From: Phytophthora colocasiae
Taxonomy: Eukaryota > Oomycota > Peronosporomycetes > Peronosporales > Peronosporaceae
DNA length: 64,000 nt
Assembly: GCA_018806915.1 (NCBI GenBank)
Contig: JAGKQI010000061.1
Location: forward strand, 1,798,001-1,862,000
Direction of reading: 5' to 3'
Position 1 is the stretch's first letter; the number at the start of each line of letters is the position of its first letter. This document shows, one piece after another, positions 11,070-24,686 of this stretch. Below the pieces are notes generated by a model. That model did no database searches. It was given only the letters and a program-made list of their open reading frames with translations, and was not told where the DNA came from. Made by a program: the position numbers and the translations under genes.

Positions 11070-11445
11070 CCGTACCAAATACATTTGACGGGGAATCCGT
11101 TTGATATATCGGACACATATACTGATGAGCCGTCGGGACTGAAGTGTATCCGGTCCGTGCAGGAATGTCGTGAAGGTATATCGGGCAAGAAGAACGTTCT
11201 CAGCTTCGGGTCCAGTGGATACCTACACTTCCAAATGTACTTGTTGAACTACTGACATATCGTCAGAATCTATTGAAGAATGCGCCGTATTTTTAGGAAT
11301 GTACCTTGAGGACGACCTACTGCTTCTGATCTTGTCGATATATGCAAGAATATCTTGGAGTGATCTTGCTGGTGCCGCACGATACGAAGCTCCATGCATT
11401 TGTACATATACCTCGCAGCTGCGACGGCTTCATATCAAGGTGACA

Positions 11446-12163
11446 ATGCAGCTCCGTACTACAGTGGCAACGATCTTGAGTGCAGCAACGACAGTGAATG
11501 CCATCCCGGTGCACTTCTACAACCACTGCAGCAGTAGCATCGAACTGTACAACAACACATACACGGAGACGATCAATGCCGGTTGCAGCACCACTCGGAA
11601 CCTCAAACAAGGATTCAGTGGCATGTTCCGCAATGGATGGAATCCTCAGGCTACTCGTAAGTCTCTTGTTAATCGTTCAACTGTGAAACTCATGACTAAC
11701 ATCGCATTTCCTGTGCAGTTGCCGAGTTCTCGGTTTCGTGGGGATTTCTGTGGTATGACATCAGTATTATTCCAACAGGGCCACAACGCGGTGTAAGTAA
11801 AGCTATCACTTTCTTACTTTGAATACTCGAACATGACTCTTAAGCTATTCCTTTGCTGCAATAAAGCCTGAAAACTGCTTGTCTCTCGCTGACTGCAAGA
11901 CACTTACTGGCGGTGTGGGTTTCAATACACCGATTCAGATCGCGCCGTCTGGATGCACCACCATCACTTGCCTGGCTGATGGATGCACGGACGCCTATCA
12001 GTTCCCAACGGACGACTGGAAGACGCACGCCTGCCCCGACACCACACCCAAGGTTGATGTGATCTTCTGCCCTGGAGGCTCCGGCGCAGCTCCCACCCCA
12101 ACGCCAGCACCTACAAAGGCGAACTGTCCACGCAAGTGCACAGCTTCCCTGCGCAGTAGCTAG
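11446..12163 (+). CDS. thaumatin-like protein D, short secreted form
   Basis: Three exons: 11446-11656, 11719-11792 and 11867-12163, with introns of 62 and 74 nt. The second intron ends in AAG, a weaker acceptor. The product is 193 aa. It has a signal peptide (MQLRTTVATILSAATTVNA) and a complete domain with GFNTPIQIAPSGC, CLADGCTDAYQFP and FCPGGSG, then only a few Pro/Thr residues and a Cys-containing end (NCPRKC). There is no long stalk and no TM segment, so it should be freely secreted, unlike A, C and E. Start choice rests on the ATG that gives the signal peptide; the frame is open further upstream without support. Confidence 0.85.
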
Positions 12164-13038
12164 ACAGTTTGGAACTCTTCTACACACACACGTAAATTAT
12201 ATGCACACGCAACACCTTCAATCTATGAGTACCCCATTACTTGACGTATGAGATCACAGTGAGAGAAATGCCGGCTATAACTGTTCTGGGCGTACCTATT
12301 GGCCCCATTCGAATCGGACGAGTGGTGTAACTTGCCATACTTGTCCACTCGTGGTGGCTGTTGTAATTCTGCTAAAGGCAACTGCGTCAACTACCAGCAT
12401 TATTAAGCACCAGTGGTGTGGTGTGGTGCTGCATCACATCACTCCCGCTCAATTCTCTTGTAGGAGAAATGGCTGGCAATGGCGGCCTCAAGATGTGGCT
12501 CGGAGTTGTCCAAGTCAATGTCGCACACGCATATCAAGTGTCGGCGTTGAAGAGTGTCTTTGTCCTTCAAAGTTATGGAGTACCATGATATTCGTTGGAT
12601 AATACTGTGTGTGCAAGTGAGTGAATTACCTGTACAGCACTCGCTTTTGCCTCGGTCACTACGTTGGTGGTGCCAGCAGCGTACACTTGTGCAGGCATTT
12701 TGCCTTGAAGATAGACATCCAAATGACTCTCTTCCAAAACTTGATTACCTTCGTAAATGATTCGAAAATTTAAACAAAACCAAGTACCGTTGACTTTCTT
12801 ATAATACATACCCTGCGCAAATAGATAGTCACAGCTAGTTGAAGACCATGTTTTTATCGGCTGCAACCCTACGCGCCGTTACTAATTTATTTATATCGGC
12901 AACAAGCTTGGCTTCACTATGGTCGGTTGATACGTCGCTGGGCAGCAGCACCAGCATGGCAGCCCCGCTTTGCCGTCACTGCTGGTCGCTGCCCACAACG
13001 CAAAAGGCTTGGCGGTTCCCCGCTTCCCATCGCAGACT
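12164..13038. other. spacer between thaumatin-like genes D and E
   Basis: This 875-bp stretch has only short overlapping frames on both strands. It must include the 3' end of gene D and the promoter of gene E. Nothing else is recognised. Confidence 0.4.
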
Positions 13039-14081
13039 ATGGCTAAGCGTGTAATTCCGCTGCTGCTGCTTGTGGCACCAGCCTCCGCGACAAAAATCCA
13101 GGCGGTGAACCTCTGTGAGGGCAGCATGGAGCTCCACATTGGCAGCCATGGAGAGCCCATTACGATCGCACAAGGCGCTGGCCACAATTTGGAGCTTGCA
13201 GATGGCAACAACGCAGCTTATCGATACGGAGCGTCGTATCAAGCTACACGTATGCAAAAGTTTTTTTTTCTAATTTGGAAAAATTGTTCTAACATTTTTT
13301 GTATTTTTCAGAAGCAGAATTTGCAAACGTTGACTCGAGCACTTGGTACGACATTTCCATCATCCCGTCAGGCAACACTGGGGTAAGTGGCAATGACAGT
13401 TAGTTTATCACAAGACAGAAGAAAAGTTAAAAATGAATTTTTTTTCAGCCAGGTTCATGCACCAGTCTGGAAGATTGCAAAGCTGTGACTGGAGGCACAG
13501 GATTCAATGTAGCAATGCAGATCGTCCCCAGTATTGGGGGAGGTACCAGTTCCACCGACTCTTGTCGAGTTTTAAGCTGTCTCGAAGATGGTTGCGATGA
13601 TGCCTACCATTTCCCAGATCAAGACGCTAGAACTCACAGTTGCAGTGCAGGAATTGAGTTTCAAGTGCTTTTTTGTGGTAATTCAACGGAGACTTCCGAC
13701 TCCGCAACGGACTATTGGGTCGACGCCAGCAGTTCTACAGGTTCTGGAAGTAACTCGAACTCTACAGGAAGTTCCGCTGTCTCTTCTCAATCGGATTCAA
13801 ATCCTCAGGTAGAACCTCAATCAGAGACGACACCTGCACCATCAAGTGACAAGGAGAAAACAGTGACTACAGGATCAGAAAAATCGTCCGGAACATCATC
13901 AGCAGTGTATGTAGCTGCAGGGGTGGCAGCAGCGGTTGTGGTGTTAGTCGTTGCAGCTTTCGTCTTTAAACGACGACATGCCATCGCTTTCTGGTGGGAG
14001 ACAAGAAACTACAAAGAGAAAGAGTATCGAAGTTCAGACGAGCTCGGATTCGTTCGTGTATCGGACGACGCAATGATTTAG
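13039..14081 (+). CDS. thaumatin-like protein E, diverged anchored form
   Basis: Three exons: 13039-13249, 13312-13382 and 13449-14081, with introns of 62 and 66 nt, both with T-rich acceptors. The product is 304 aa. The signal peptide is MAKRVIPLLLLVAPASA. The domain is the most diverged of the five: it has QAEFANVD in place of LAEFS, but keeps WYDISIIPSG, GFNVAMQI, CLEDGCDDAYHFP and a final FCGN where the others have FCPGG. The stalk is short and Ser-rich and is not built of TEAP repeats. A strong TM helix (about residues 235-260) precedes a tail with aromatic and charged residues unlike the other tails. Exon phases match genes A and D, so it belongs to the same cluster. Confidence 0.87.
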
Positions 14082-14237
14082 AGCGTCAAGGGAAGTAGAA
14101 GTAGAAGAAGTTGATGGTAAATTAATTGCAGATCAGTTATCAAATGGGGGAAGCCTATCGCTTGCACTAAAGGTGAGATCAGTCTACGTTCGTTTCAGAG
14201 TTCCAAACCGGTCGTGAAGCAGCAAAAGCCGACAACA

Positions 14238-15839
14238 ATGGGGAACGGTCAGTCTCGCGACGGGTTTGCAGGTGTCTTACCGTCTGCATCCACTGCACAA
14301 GCCTCAAACGCTGACCCACCGCCGATTTCAGATGCGTGGACTGGTGAACAGTGCATAAGTGATTGGCCAGAAAATTCCGGTGTTAAAGTCCCCCCTCCAC
14401 AGGTTGGAAAGATTGTGCCACCAAGTCACGCGTTGCAGCGGGAGGAGCCTACTGCACGTCTAAGTCTTGAAGCAAGTGAAGTCGTTCGAGCGTTCAATAG
14501 TGTTGAACGAGTGGATGACCGGTTTGCAATCCCTGAGAGTGTGAGGAAGTCGAGGACTCTGGATGCTTACGTCGACGTGTGTTCCGAGATCCTATCGGGG
14601 TTCCTGTATGTGAGCAACTTTCGTGTAGCACGAGATATGACCAAACTACGAGCTCTTGGGATCACACACGTGATCAATTGTTGTGGGGAGTTAAGACATT
14701 ACGAGAATGGTGTGGAACAGCCTGAAACTTCAGATGCTGCAGTGAATACTATGAAATTGTTGCTGCGAGATGATGCAAATGAAGATCTGACGCCATTTCT
14801 ACCTCAAGTGATGGAGTATATTAGCTCCTGTCGAGAAGACAAGGGAAAAGTACTGGTACACTGCCATCAAGGAGTTTCCCGTTCGTGTGCGTTTGCCATT
14901 GCTTACATTATGCTGGACCGAACATTGTCCTATCACGAAGCTTCGGCTCTAGTGAAGCGCCAGCGTGCAATTTCAAGCCCAAACGCCGCTTTCATCTGTC
15001 AACTACTTGAGTGGGAGAAAGACTTGCAGGCAATGCGAAAGGGGGGTTCTAGTTTCGCTCTGGATGGACTGTATCGCCTCACTCAGCATTCCAGTTACGA
15101 CGCTCAATGTCTTGTGTTAAAACGTTGTTATGAACCAAGTGCTGGACCTGCTCGACAGCGACAAAACCTGGCAAAAATCCGAACGCAAGACGATGGACGA
15201 AGGCTGCTTTGGTCTCGAGGTACATTCGTGTTTGTCAGCCCCACAACTGCCAAGTTAATGATCTGGCACGGCTCCAAGTGTGAAATCCCTGAAGCAGTTT
15301 CGAGAGCAAAGCAGTTGGCAGGACAATTGCAACGTCTGCAGACACTTGTACAACCTGATGCTGTACCGGTTATTGTCGAGGTGTTTGACTGTGCTGACAC
15401 CGAAGAAACTGGTACAGACCATTTCGGGTATGCTGCTGAGCTCGAGTGGGGCACTTTGAAGCCTCAAGTATCGTCTCTGCTTCAATCAACGAATGGAAAT
15501 GCCAGCAATGGCAATCCAGAGGCTTCCGTTCCGCAGTTGTTTATCCTCGAAGCAATTGGCGACGGTGGTGATGACTTGTGGGACCAAGTAACAAATTACG
15601 ACTCCGAAGACTTGACGCCAGACAGTGTTTTTCTACTTTTCTCCGCCAAGAAATCGGGACTCGTAGAAGGTTTTGTGTGGATTGGTTCAAAGTGCACTTC
15701 CTCGGAAGAGAATGTTCTCGCTGCAGCGCAAAATAAGATAAAAAGTCTAGGAGACGGCAGGTCCTTACCAGAACTATCAACTGAGCACCAAAACCAGGAG
15801 AGTGATGCATTTTGGGAGCTCTTTGAAGCGGGGTATTAG
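14238..15839 (+). CDS. dual-specificity phosphatase with gelsolin-like repeats
   Basis: Single exon, 533 aa. The frame opens at 14214 but the first ATG is at 14238. This start gives MGNGQS, a good N-myristoylation signal (Gly2 with Ser6), so membrane attachment is likely. A DUSP domain spans roughly residues 110-270, with the active-site loop HCHQGVSRS (Cys at about 209) and a general acid candidate in LLLRDDANED. It removes phosphate from Tyr and Ser/Thr of protein substrates. Two gelsolin-type segments follow: one around KIRTQDDGRRLLWSRGTFVFV, the other around QLFILEAIGDG to WIGSKCTSSEE. These folds usually bind actin or calcium. The pairing suggests a phosphatase aimed at the actin cytoskeleton, which is inference. 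Its stop lies 33 bases from the stop of the next, convergent gene. Confidence 0.88.
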   Translation: MGNGQSRDGFAGVLPSASTAQASNADPPPISDAWTGEQCISDWPENSGVKVPPPQVGKIVPPSHALQREEPTARLSLEASEVVRAFNSVERVDDRFAIPESVRKSRTLDAYVDVCSEILSGFLYVSNFRVARDMTKLRALGITHVINCCGELRHYENGVEQPETSDAAVNTMKLLLRDDANEDLTPFLPQVMEYISSCREDKGKVLVHCHQGVSRSCAFAIAYIMLDRTLSYHEASALVKRQRAISSPNAAFICQLLEWEKDLQAMRKGGSSFALDGLYRLTQHSSYDAQCLVLKRCYEPSAGPARQRQNLAKIRTQDDGRRLLWSRGTFVFVSPTTAKLMIWHGSKCEIPEAVSRAKQLAGQLQRLQTLVQPDAVPVIVEVFDCADTEETGTDHFGYAAELEWGTLKPQVSSLLQSTNGNASNGNPEASVPQLFILEAIGDGGDDLWDQVTNYDSEDLTPDSVFLLFSAKKSGLVEGFVWIGSKCTSSEENVLAAAQNKIKSLGDGRSLPELSTEHQNQESDAFWELFEAGY

Positions 15840-15872
15840 ATTCAAAGTAGAGCTTTATGAATTCGCACATTT

Positions 15873-18408
15873 CTAGGTGTTTATTGTTTTGTTCTTCTTC
15901 TTTGTTTGTGACATAGTGTTCGAGTTGGCCTTGGAGCAGATACGTCGGATATCAGGTAATAAGGCGTTTGCAGCGTCTGAAAATGTGATCACGTCGTGAT
16001 TGAACGGGTCTAAAGTCTCAATGAGTGTTGTTATGGAGCTCTCGGACTGTAGGAAGATAAAACCAACGTAAGTATCTGTGTGCGTATGATCTAAGTCAAT
16101 GGAGGAAATGTACCTTTGTTGGTGCTAGTCGTCGTGTAAGTGTGACGAATCGAGCCTGAATAATAGTTTTTGTTAGTGATGTTCGACCAAAGCCATTTGC
16201 ATTTACGTACTCTGTTGATAACTCCAACACGTTCAGTATCGAGATCTTCAAATGCTCTGCGGAAACCTTCAAGCAAATCGAGTCGACCTTGGAGTTGGTA
16301 GCCATACAACACTTGTTCAAAGTCTGTAAATGGTAAAGAGAGGTTTTGTTTCTCCTTTGCCTGAGTTTTTTTCCCTTGTGTCTGGTATTTTTCTGCTTTT
16401 TGTTGCACCAACCGCAACAATGTTGCACTCTGCAACAGTAAATTACGGTTAGCTTAATTAGTAACAAATTTCTCTTAATTCAACGTACATCTTGAGGCTC
16501 GTAAAGATACGTGAGCAGATTGCGCCATTCCTCTTCGTGAAGCTCACCCTCTACTCGAGTTTGCACCAAAGCAGCAATAGCTTTACCTGGTTTCAATGGG
16601 TATTTCGCTGAGAAGAAAGCTCTCAAGAGTTCGACCAGAGCTGACTGCAATTTCCTTTTAATTTCAAGAAAACCTTCATCCAGTCGGTTGCGAAGTAAAG
16701 CCACAAACACAGCAGCATCATTATCACGACGTGCAAAATACTCGGCAGCTTTCCAAACGGCACTGGCATAGTCCACAATGAGCTTTGGTAAGCCGAAACG
16801 AGTGTTCAAGTAAGTGTATAGATGCTGCTCCATCGTTTCCCGTGGTGCACTAGCAGTAGTTGCTCGAATGTCGTATTTTACCTTGGATGTGTACACACAA
16901 TTGATGAGATCCACGAGCTGTTTCAATGACAAATTACGGACGGAGACTACTTGAGGAGCAGTTTGTACATTGGAGGACGGCACCTCTGCAGGTCGAGCAT
17001 CTCCAGTTAAGTCCGTACCGTTGTTGACTAAGCCATTGTGTTCACTTTTGCTTCTCCGAATCCTTCGTGGATGAGTTGTAGTCACATTATCCATAGATTT
17101 GGATGTGCCAGGCTTCAAGACACTTTTGCCAGTACGTACACGTTTGAGTTCTAAGTTTTCCTCCTCCACCAGTTCACGTCGAGCTGTTTCCTGTTGCAGC
17201 TTCAACTGAACGGCTTCTAAGTCGTTCTCCAGTCCTTCAGCAACATCAAGCAGTAGCTTAAGCTGTTGGTTTTGTCCAGGTACTTCTTCTTTGGGTTCGA
17301 CTTGAGCTTGTTTAGAGCGCTGTTGAGCTTGCATCGCAGCTAAAAGCTGCTTCTGCATAGCGAGCAGCATCCCAAAGCCACTTCCGAGTCCAGCATCTGC
17401 TTGCGTTATTTTCTGAGACCCAAACATGGCACAAACTTCTAATAAGCTCCAGCGGGTTTGTAACATCGCTTCTGAAAGCTCAATTTTGCCATCTTCCGGT
17501 TCCTGACGCTTTAATTGTTGTGCTAACATATCCACGTGACGATCCAATTGAGCGAATAGCTTGGCTTTAGAAGTACTATTTGCTTTCGCTTTACTCTGCG
17601 AGTCGCATTCGTGAAAAGCTTTGACTACAGCTTTAAGTTGCTGGAGGAAGGTTTCAGTGGATACAACTACGCTCGAAAGTTGCGATTCGGGCGTGTTTTG
17701 GACAGTTTTCGCGACTTGCGTGCGATTGACCTTCAGCAATTTACACCAGTCTGTCCGGTCGTCGGAAATGCTCGTAGGTAGTTCCGTCGGTCTCACACTG
17801 TTCTTGACGTTCCCACGAGACGAAACACTGGGTTTTAGACAATCACGCGTTACGAGTTTCTTCTCAGAAGTGTTTAAAGGCAGGGGAGAAGTACAAAACT
17901 GTTGGAGCTCCTTCAGTGTAGGACTCGCTGGGTTGTCCGATCTTGTGAATGGAAGTGGTGTTCCATTGAGAATCCGAAGACGAGGCAGCATAGAAAGCAA
18001 CACTTGTTCTTCAGGAGCGGAAAGGGACAGACTCAAGCTCTTCAGACACGGACAATGTTGCAATGTCTCTCCGAGGGTTTTCAACGCACCCATCCGGAAT
18101 CGAAAACTGTTGTTCAAGAGGTTCAAAGCTACCAATTTCGGCAGTCGAGCGCCGAAATCACGTGGAAGTTCATGTAGATCGTTGTCTCGAAGATCCAAAT
18201 GCCGAAGTCGGGGGAATTTTTGCTGTAGGAAAATGAAAATATGCTCGGCTTCCTCTTGGGTTAAGTGACGACCTCGTAGACTCACACGTTCTGTGTTTGG
18301 GTCAGAAGTGAAGAGTTGTTGAAGTTCTTCAAGAGCTGTCATTGCTGCAGAATTACCACTGCTAGTTGTACTGCTTGTCTCTTCATCTCGAGGCTTGGAT
18401 GTCTCCAT
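15873..18408 (-). CDS. LRR-coiled-coil protein with C-terminal EF-hand-like segments
   Basis: Four exons on minus: 16489-18408, 16211-16429, 16114-16155 and 15873-16046. Introns of 59, 55 and 67 nt all lie between codons. The product is 784 aa from the ATG at 18408 (METSKPRDE); the longer open frame upstream lacks plausible composition. Residues about 40-150 hold leucine-rich repeats (LRHLDLRDNDLHELP, LVALNLLNN) capped by LRILNGTPL, a cap typical of SDS22-like LRRs. A Gln/Lys-rich coiled coil follows (about 410-500), then a helical region. The last exons encode two EF-hand-like segments: DLDTERVGVINRARF, which spans the exon 2-3 junction, and LDPFNHDVITF. Architecture fits a ciliary, centrosomal or cytoskeletal Ca-responsive scaffold, but no ortholog name is claimed. 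Confidence 0.82.
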
Positions 18409-18912
18409 TCGCTCTATAACAACGTCATCCAGACGAATTTGGGATAAGGGTGAGAGTTGGGGGAAGCAGAAAATAGTTGTCGTCCAGATTTGGAAGGTGC
18501 AACAAAAGGCATGAAACGAATCAATGAAGGCTACGTTCGATGATTTAGTAAGCATGATGCGGAAGTTCACACAACCTCGAGACTGGGACGAGCTCCACAG
18601 AGCGAATGCACACGAGCAACAGGGGGTTTGGTAGCCTTGAGCTTTTCTTCCTCGTACAATAGCGAAATGCTGTTGAAACTGGAGGAGCCGATTTGTAGTC
18701 GATTTAACTTCAGTCAGTGATTTTTGCTGTTTCAATTGTACGCCCACGCACGTAGAAAATCTAGATCTCCATGTAAAATGAGGTTGTCTGCGTAACGATC
18801 TTAAACGTGAAAAGCATCGGCTCAATTGAGATCAAGTTAGCAATAAATGAGCTAGAAGCCAAATCACTGTGACGCTTGGAATAATATCTTGATACAAAAC
18901 CACACAGTTGAT
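18409..18912. other. 5' flank of the LRR gene
   Basis: The frame of the LRR gene remains open here with in-frame ATGs but poor composition (Cys, Phe and Ser runs), so it is treated as leader and promoter. No other gene is seen. Confidence 0.4.
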
Positions 18913-19065
18913 ATGGTGAAGCTCTTCTGTGTGCTCGTTGGAGTGGCGGGAGACGCCTTCCCTGTGAACATCACGGGGGACCTGAAGAACGTGATATGGA
19001 ATCATATCAAAGAAAAGTTTGTAAATGACGAGAGATTCAAAGGTGCCGTTGCAGGTAGACTTTAA
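18913..19065 (+). pseudogene. Crinkler (CRN) N-terminal fragment
   Basis: The ATG opens with MVKLFCVLVGVAGDAFPV, the typical start of CRN effectors and close to the intact gene at 51621 (MVKLFCAIVGV). Similarity continues for about 47 codons to RFKGAVA, which lines up with RFKGVIA in the intact gene. It then stops just before the LFLAK-type motif. The stop codon TAA lies inside the TTAA target site of the piggyBac-like element that begins at 19066. No CRN sequence is recognised beyond the right end of that element. This is a dead fragment: no host-translocation motif and no C-terminal domain. Confidence 0.85.
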
Positions 19066-19079
19066 CCCCTCCAAACCGG
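19066..19079 (+). repeat. left terminal inverted repeat of piggyBac-like element 1
   Basis: CCCCTCCAAACCGG follows directly after TTAA. Its reverse complement matches 25275-25288 at 13 of 14 positions. Confidence 0.9.
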
Positions 19080-19174
19080 TGTGTTGCTTAAGACAGCATT
19101 ACGATTCTGATTATACTGCATATATGCAGCATAAGCAAAAATAGACTTGGAGTTTGTAAGGAGTGTATCGTCCC

Positions 19175-19657
19175 ATGTCGAGAGGCATACAAACTTTAAG
19201 AGAAACTAAGACTCGTTTCTATTCATTGGCGATCCTGTACCATCTCTGGAACGGGTGGGGTAGGGCGGAATTTTTAGACTTTCAAAAAGGCTGTTCGAGA
19301 GGTATCCGCAGATCGCGCTCCCCGATCATGACATTGGTAAGGTTTTGGATGCCGACATTGCCCACCGCCACTCATTTCAGATTTTCGCGCGCCAGGACCT
19401 CAAGCAGACCAAGAGCGATGTCGCGGCGCAACGTCGTGCCTGTCCGGGAGGTCACGGCACACGACCTGAACTTCAGGTCCGTATGGCGGGAGCTGAAGGG
19501 CGAAGGGTGGTACAGAAAGCCCCCACCAAGGAGAAGCCTGGACGATCGTTATCGCTACGTGCCGCCGGGCGGAAGCGTGGATGTAGGAAACACGAACACA
19601 GGGAGGGTCTTCTCGGTCGAACGCAAATCACAGAGTGAGCTCGATTTATACGGATAG
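19175..19657 (+). CDS. unrecognised ORF fragment inside the piggyBac-like element
   Basis: Open frame from the first ATG at 19175. The second half has a clear composition bias and a motif pattern: WRELKGEGWYRKPPP, then LDDRYRYVPPGGSVD, i.e. W..L...GW..+PP followed by RY.Y..PGG. The first half looks non-coding. I do not recognise the family. It may be an accessory ORF of the element or a captured host segment truncated by the copia insertion. Confidence 0.35.
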   Translation: MSRGIQTLRETKTRFYSLAILYHLWNGWGRAEFLDFQKGCSRGIRRSRSPIMTLVRFWMPTLPTATHFRFSRARTSSRPRAMSRRNVVPVREVTAHDLNFRSVWRELKGEGWYRKPPPRRSLDDRYRYVPPGGSVDVGNTNTGRVFSVERKSQSELDLYG

Positions 19658-19837
19658 TTGGGAAACGCACAAACTTCTACACACATCACCTGGGAGACCT
19701 CGCCTAGTGTTGTCGTCCTGGGAGAGGTATCTTGCGCAACTGCTGATCGCCACACCTGGCAGCTGACCTACAGTGCGCTGCTTGCACATCGTCTGCCCAC
19801 GAACAACACCTCCCCCACAAGCAGCACACGAGCACGT

Positions 19838-23142
<3,305 letters not shown>

Positions 23143-23155
23143 CCGCGGCTCAGCA

Positions 23156-24686
23156 CTAGGAGGGATGACCTGGTTCAAATCGCGTGTGAAACTCGGCGAA
23201 GCAATTCCGGTGTGACGACAAGCACAACGCTGTACTGCAAGCGGTACAAACCACGGCAGTCTGACGCCGTTCACCACTCTTAATACAGAGTGCACACTGT
23301 ACTCGCTGTTGGCGAAAGATAGGCAAATGCATACGCTGCACAGGGTCCTCAGACGGCTTTGGCGACTTAGAAATTAGCTGCCACGCCAATTTTTGTCTAA
23401 AGGCGCGATGACACAGTGCTGTTTTTTTAATTCTAGCACAGGCATGTTGGTAATAGATAAATGTGTTAATGATCGTAGTATCCAACAGCCAAAAGAAAAT
23501 AGGCATCCAAGTACGATAAGCAATAAGTTGAGTTTTGTAATACGCTCGGTACTGATCAGCCACATCCACACCGTTCATGAAGTGATTGTAATCGTCAACA
23601 CAACGTGGAATTGCAAAAGTTTTTCTTACAGAATCCCCAAATTGTTTCCGCACACTAGCACCATTTGTAGAAGTAATTCTAGGACGCTTTCTCTCACGCT
23701 CGATAAGCCACTCGCTACCCACAACGTCATGAATTGTTGACAAGAGTTGGACGGGACCATTGTCCATCCAAAAAATAACAAGAACATTTCCAACAGCCAT
23801 AGATTTAATTGTGTTCCAGTCATGTTTTTTCGTTTTGTCGTTCCGAAATCGCATTTCTTTCGGATATTTTGCAGAATTCGATTGCGCTGTGCCAGATGCA
23901 CCTATCCCAGCACTCCGTAAATGTTCAAACAAAGGAATAGAGTTCTATAAACACGTTGAATTGCTTTTTTCTCGGTAATTTACTGCACAAATGAGCGACA
24001 ATGCAGCCCGTAGCACTCAAATCGCGTACTTTAGGAACGGAAGCGGTCACAACACGGGAAACCAGCTCAAATGTGTAGCAGTAGCCCTTAGAACACAGTG
24101 CCATTACTTTATACCCTTCCGATATAGGTTTATGTTTCATTCTCACGGTTTGCGACGACCTACCAGAGAAGCGAATCATCATTTCGTCCACACTAACGTT
24201 GCTATCAGGAACAAATAAAGTCTCGAATGCGAGTTTTAAATCAGACACGAGTGGCTCCACTTTTGCATACCACGCAGAAGACGTGGTGTCCACAGCAGAA
24301 ATGTGAAGAAACCAGCGAATTTGCTCAAAGCGATCTCTGGACATGTAAGATGTGAAAGGAAACTTAGGGAGCGATGGATCTAGAGACCAGCACTCACGAG
24401 GACGCGACACTCTGTGAATTCCCATGTAAATAACGATTCCAATCCACGTTTGTAGTTCATCTAAAGTGATAGTTTTCCAACTTTTGGCTTGTTTTGCTCT
24501 CGCATACGCGTTTGTGTTCACAACGATCGTTTCGAGCATTGCGAGGGTCAGAAACTGAGAGAACACATCTAGCGGTGAGATGTCGCTGGCGGAGGTTGTG
24601 CTTTTGGCGACGCAGAAGCCGTCATGGCGAGAGTACTCGTGCACAAGGGGCGTGTATGCTGCTGGAGCTGCGGCGTCGTCAACCAT
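23156..24686 (-). pseudogene. piggyBac-type transposase (DDE_Tnp_1_7), one frameshift
   Basis: The first part (23925-24686, ATG at 24686) holds the piggyBac fold with WKTITLDELQTWIGI and the catalytic block SVDEMMIRFSGRS. The frame breaks after FIELYSF and resumes at LFEHLRSAG in the second part (23156-23932), which has IFWMDNGPVQLLSTIH, YNHFMNGVDVADQYR and an intact C-terminal Cys-rich finger (CALCIKSGERRQ, CTAC). One indel at about 23930 separates the two, so the protein was lost recently. Family transposases cut and paste at TTAA, which agrees with the target sites at both ends of the element. Confidence 0.88.

Noticed and set aside
18409..18825. N-terminal extension of the LRR protein up to 18825
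   Set aside because: The extra 139 residues have non-coding-like composition and the ATG at 18408 gives a normal, acidic start. An alternative upstream ATG exists but is not supported.
23160..23180. tRNA B-box-like GGTTCAAATC
   Set aside because: It lies within the piggyBac transposase coding sequence, with no A-box or cloverleaf around it. No tRNA or rRNA gene was found in the window.
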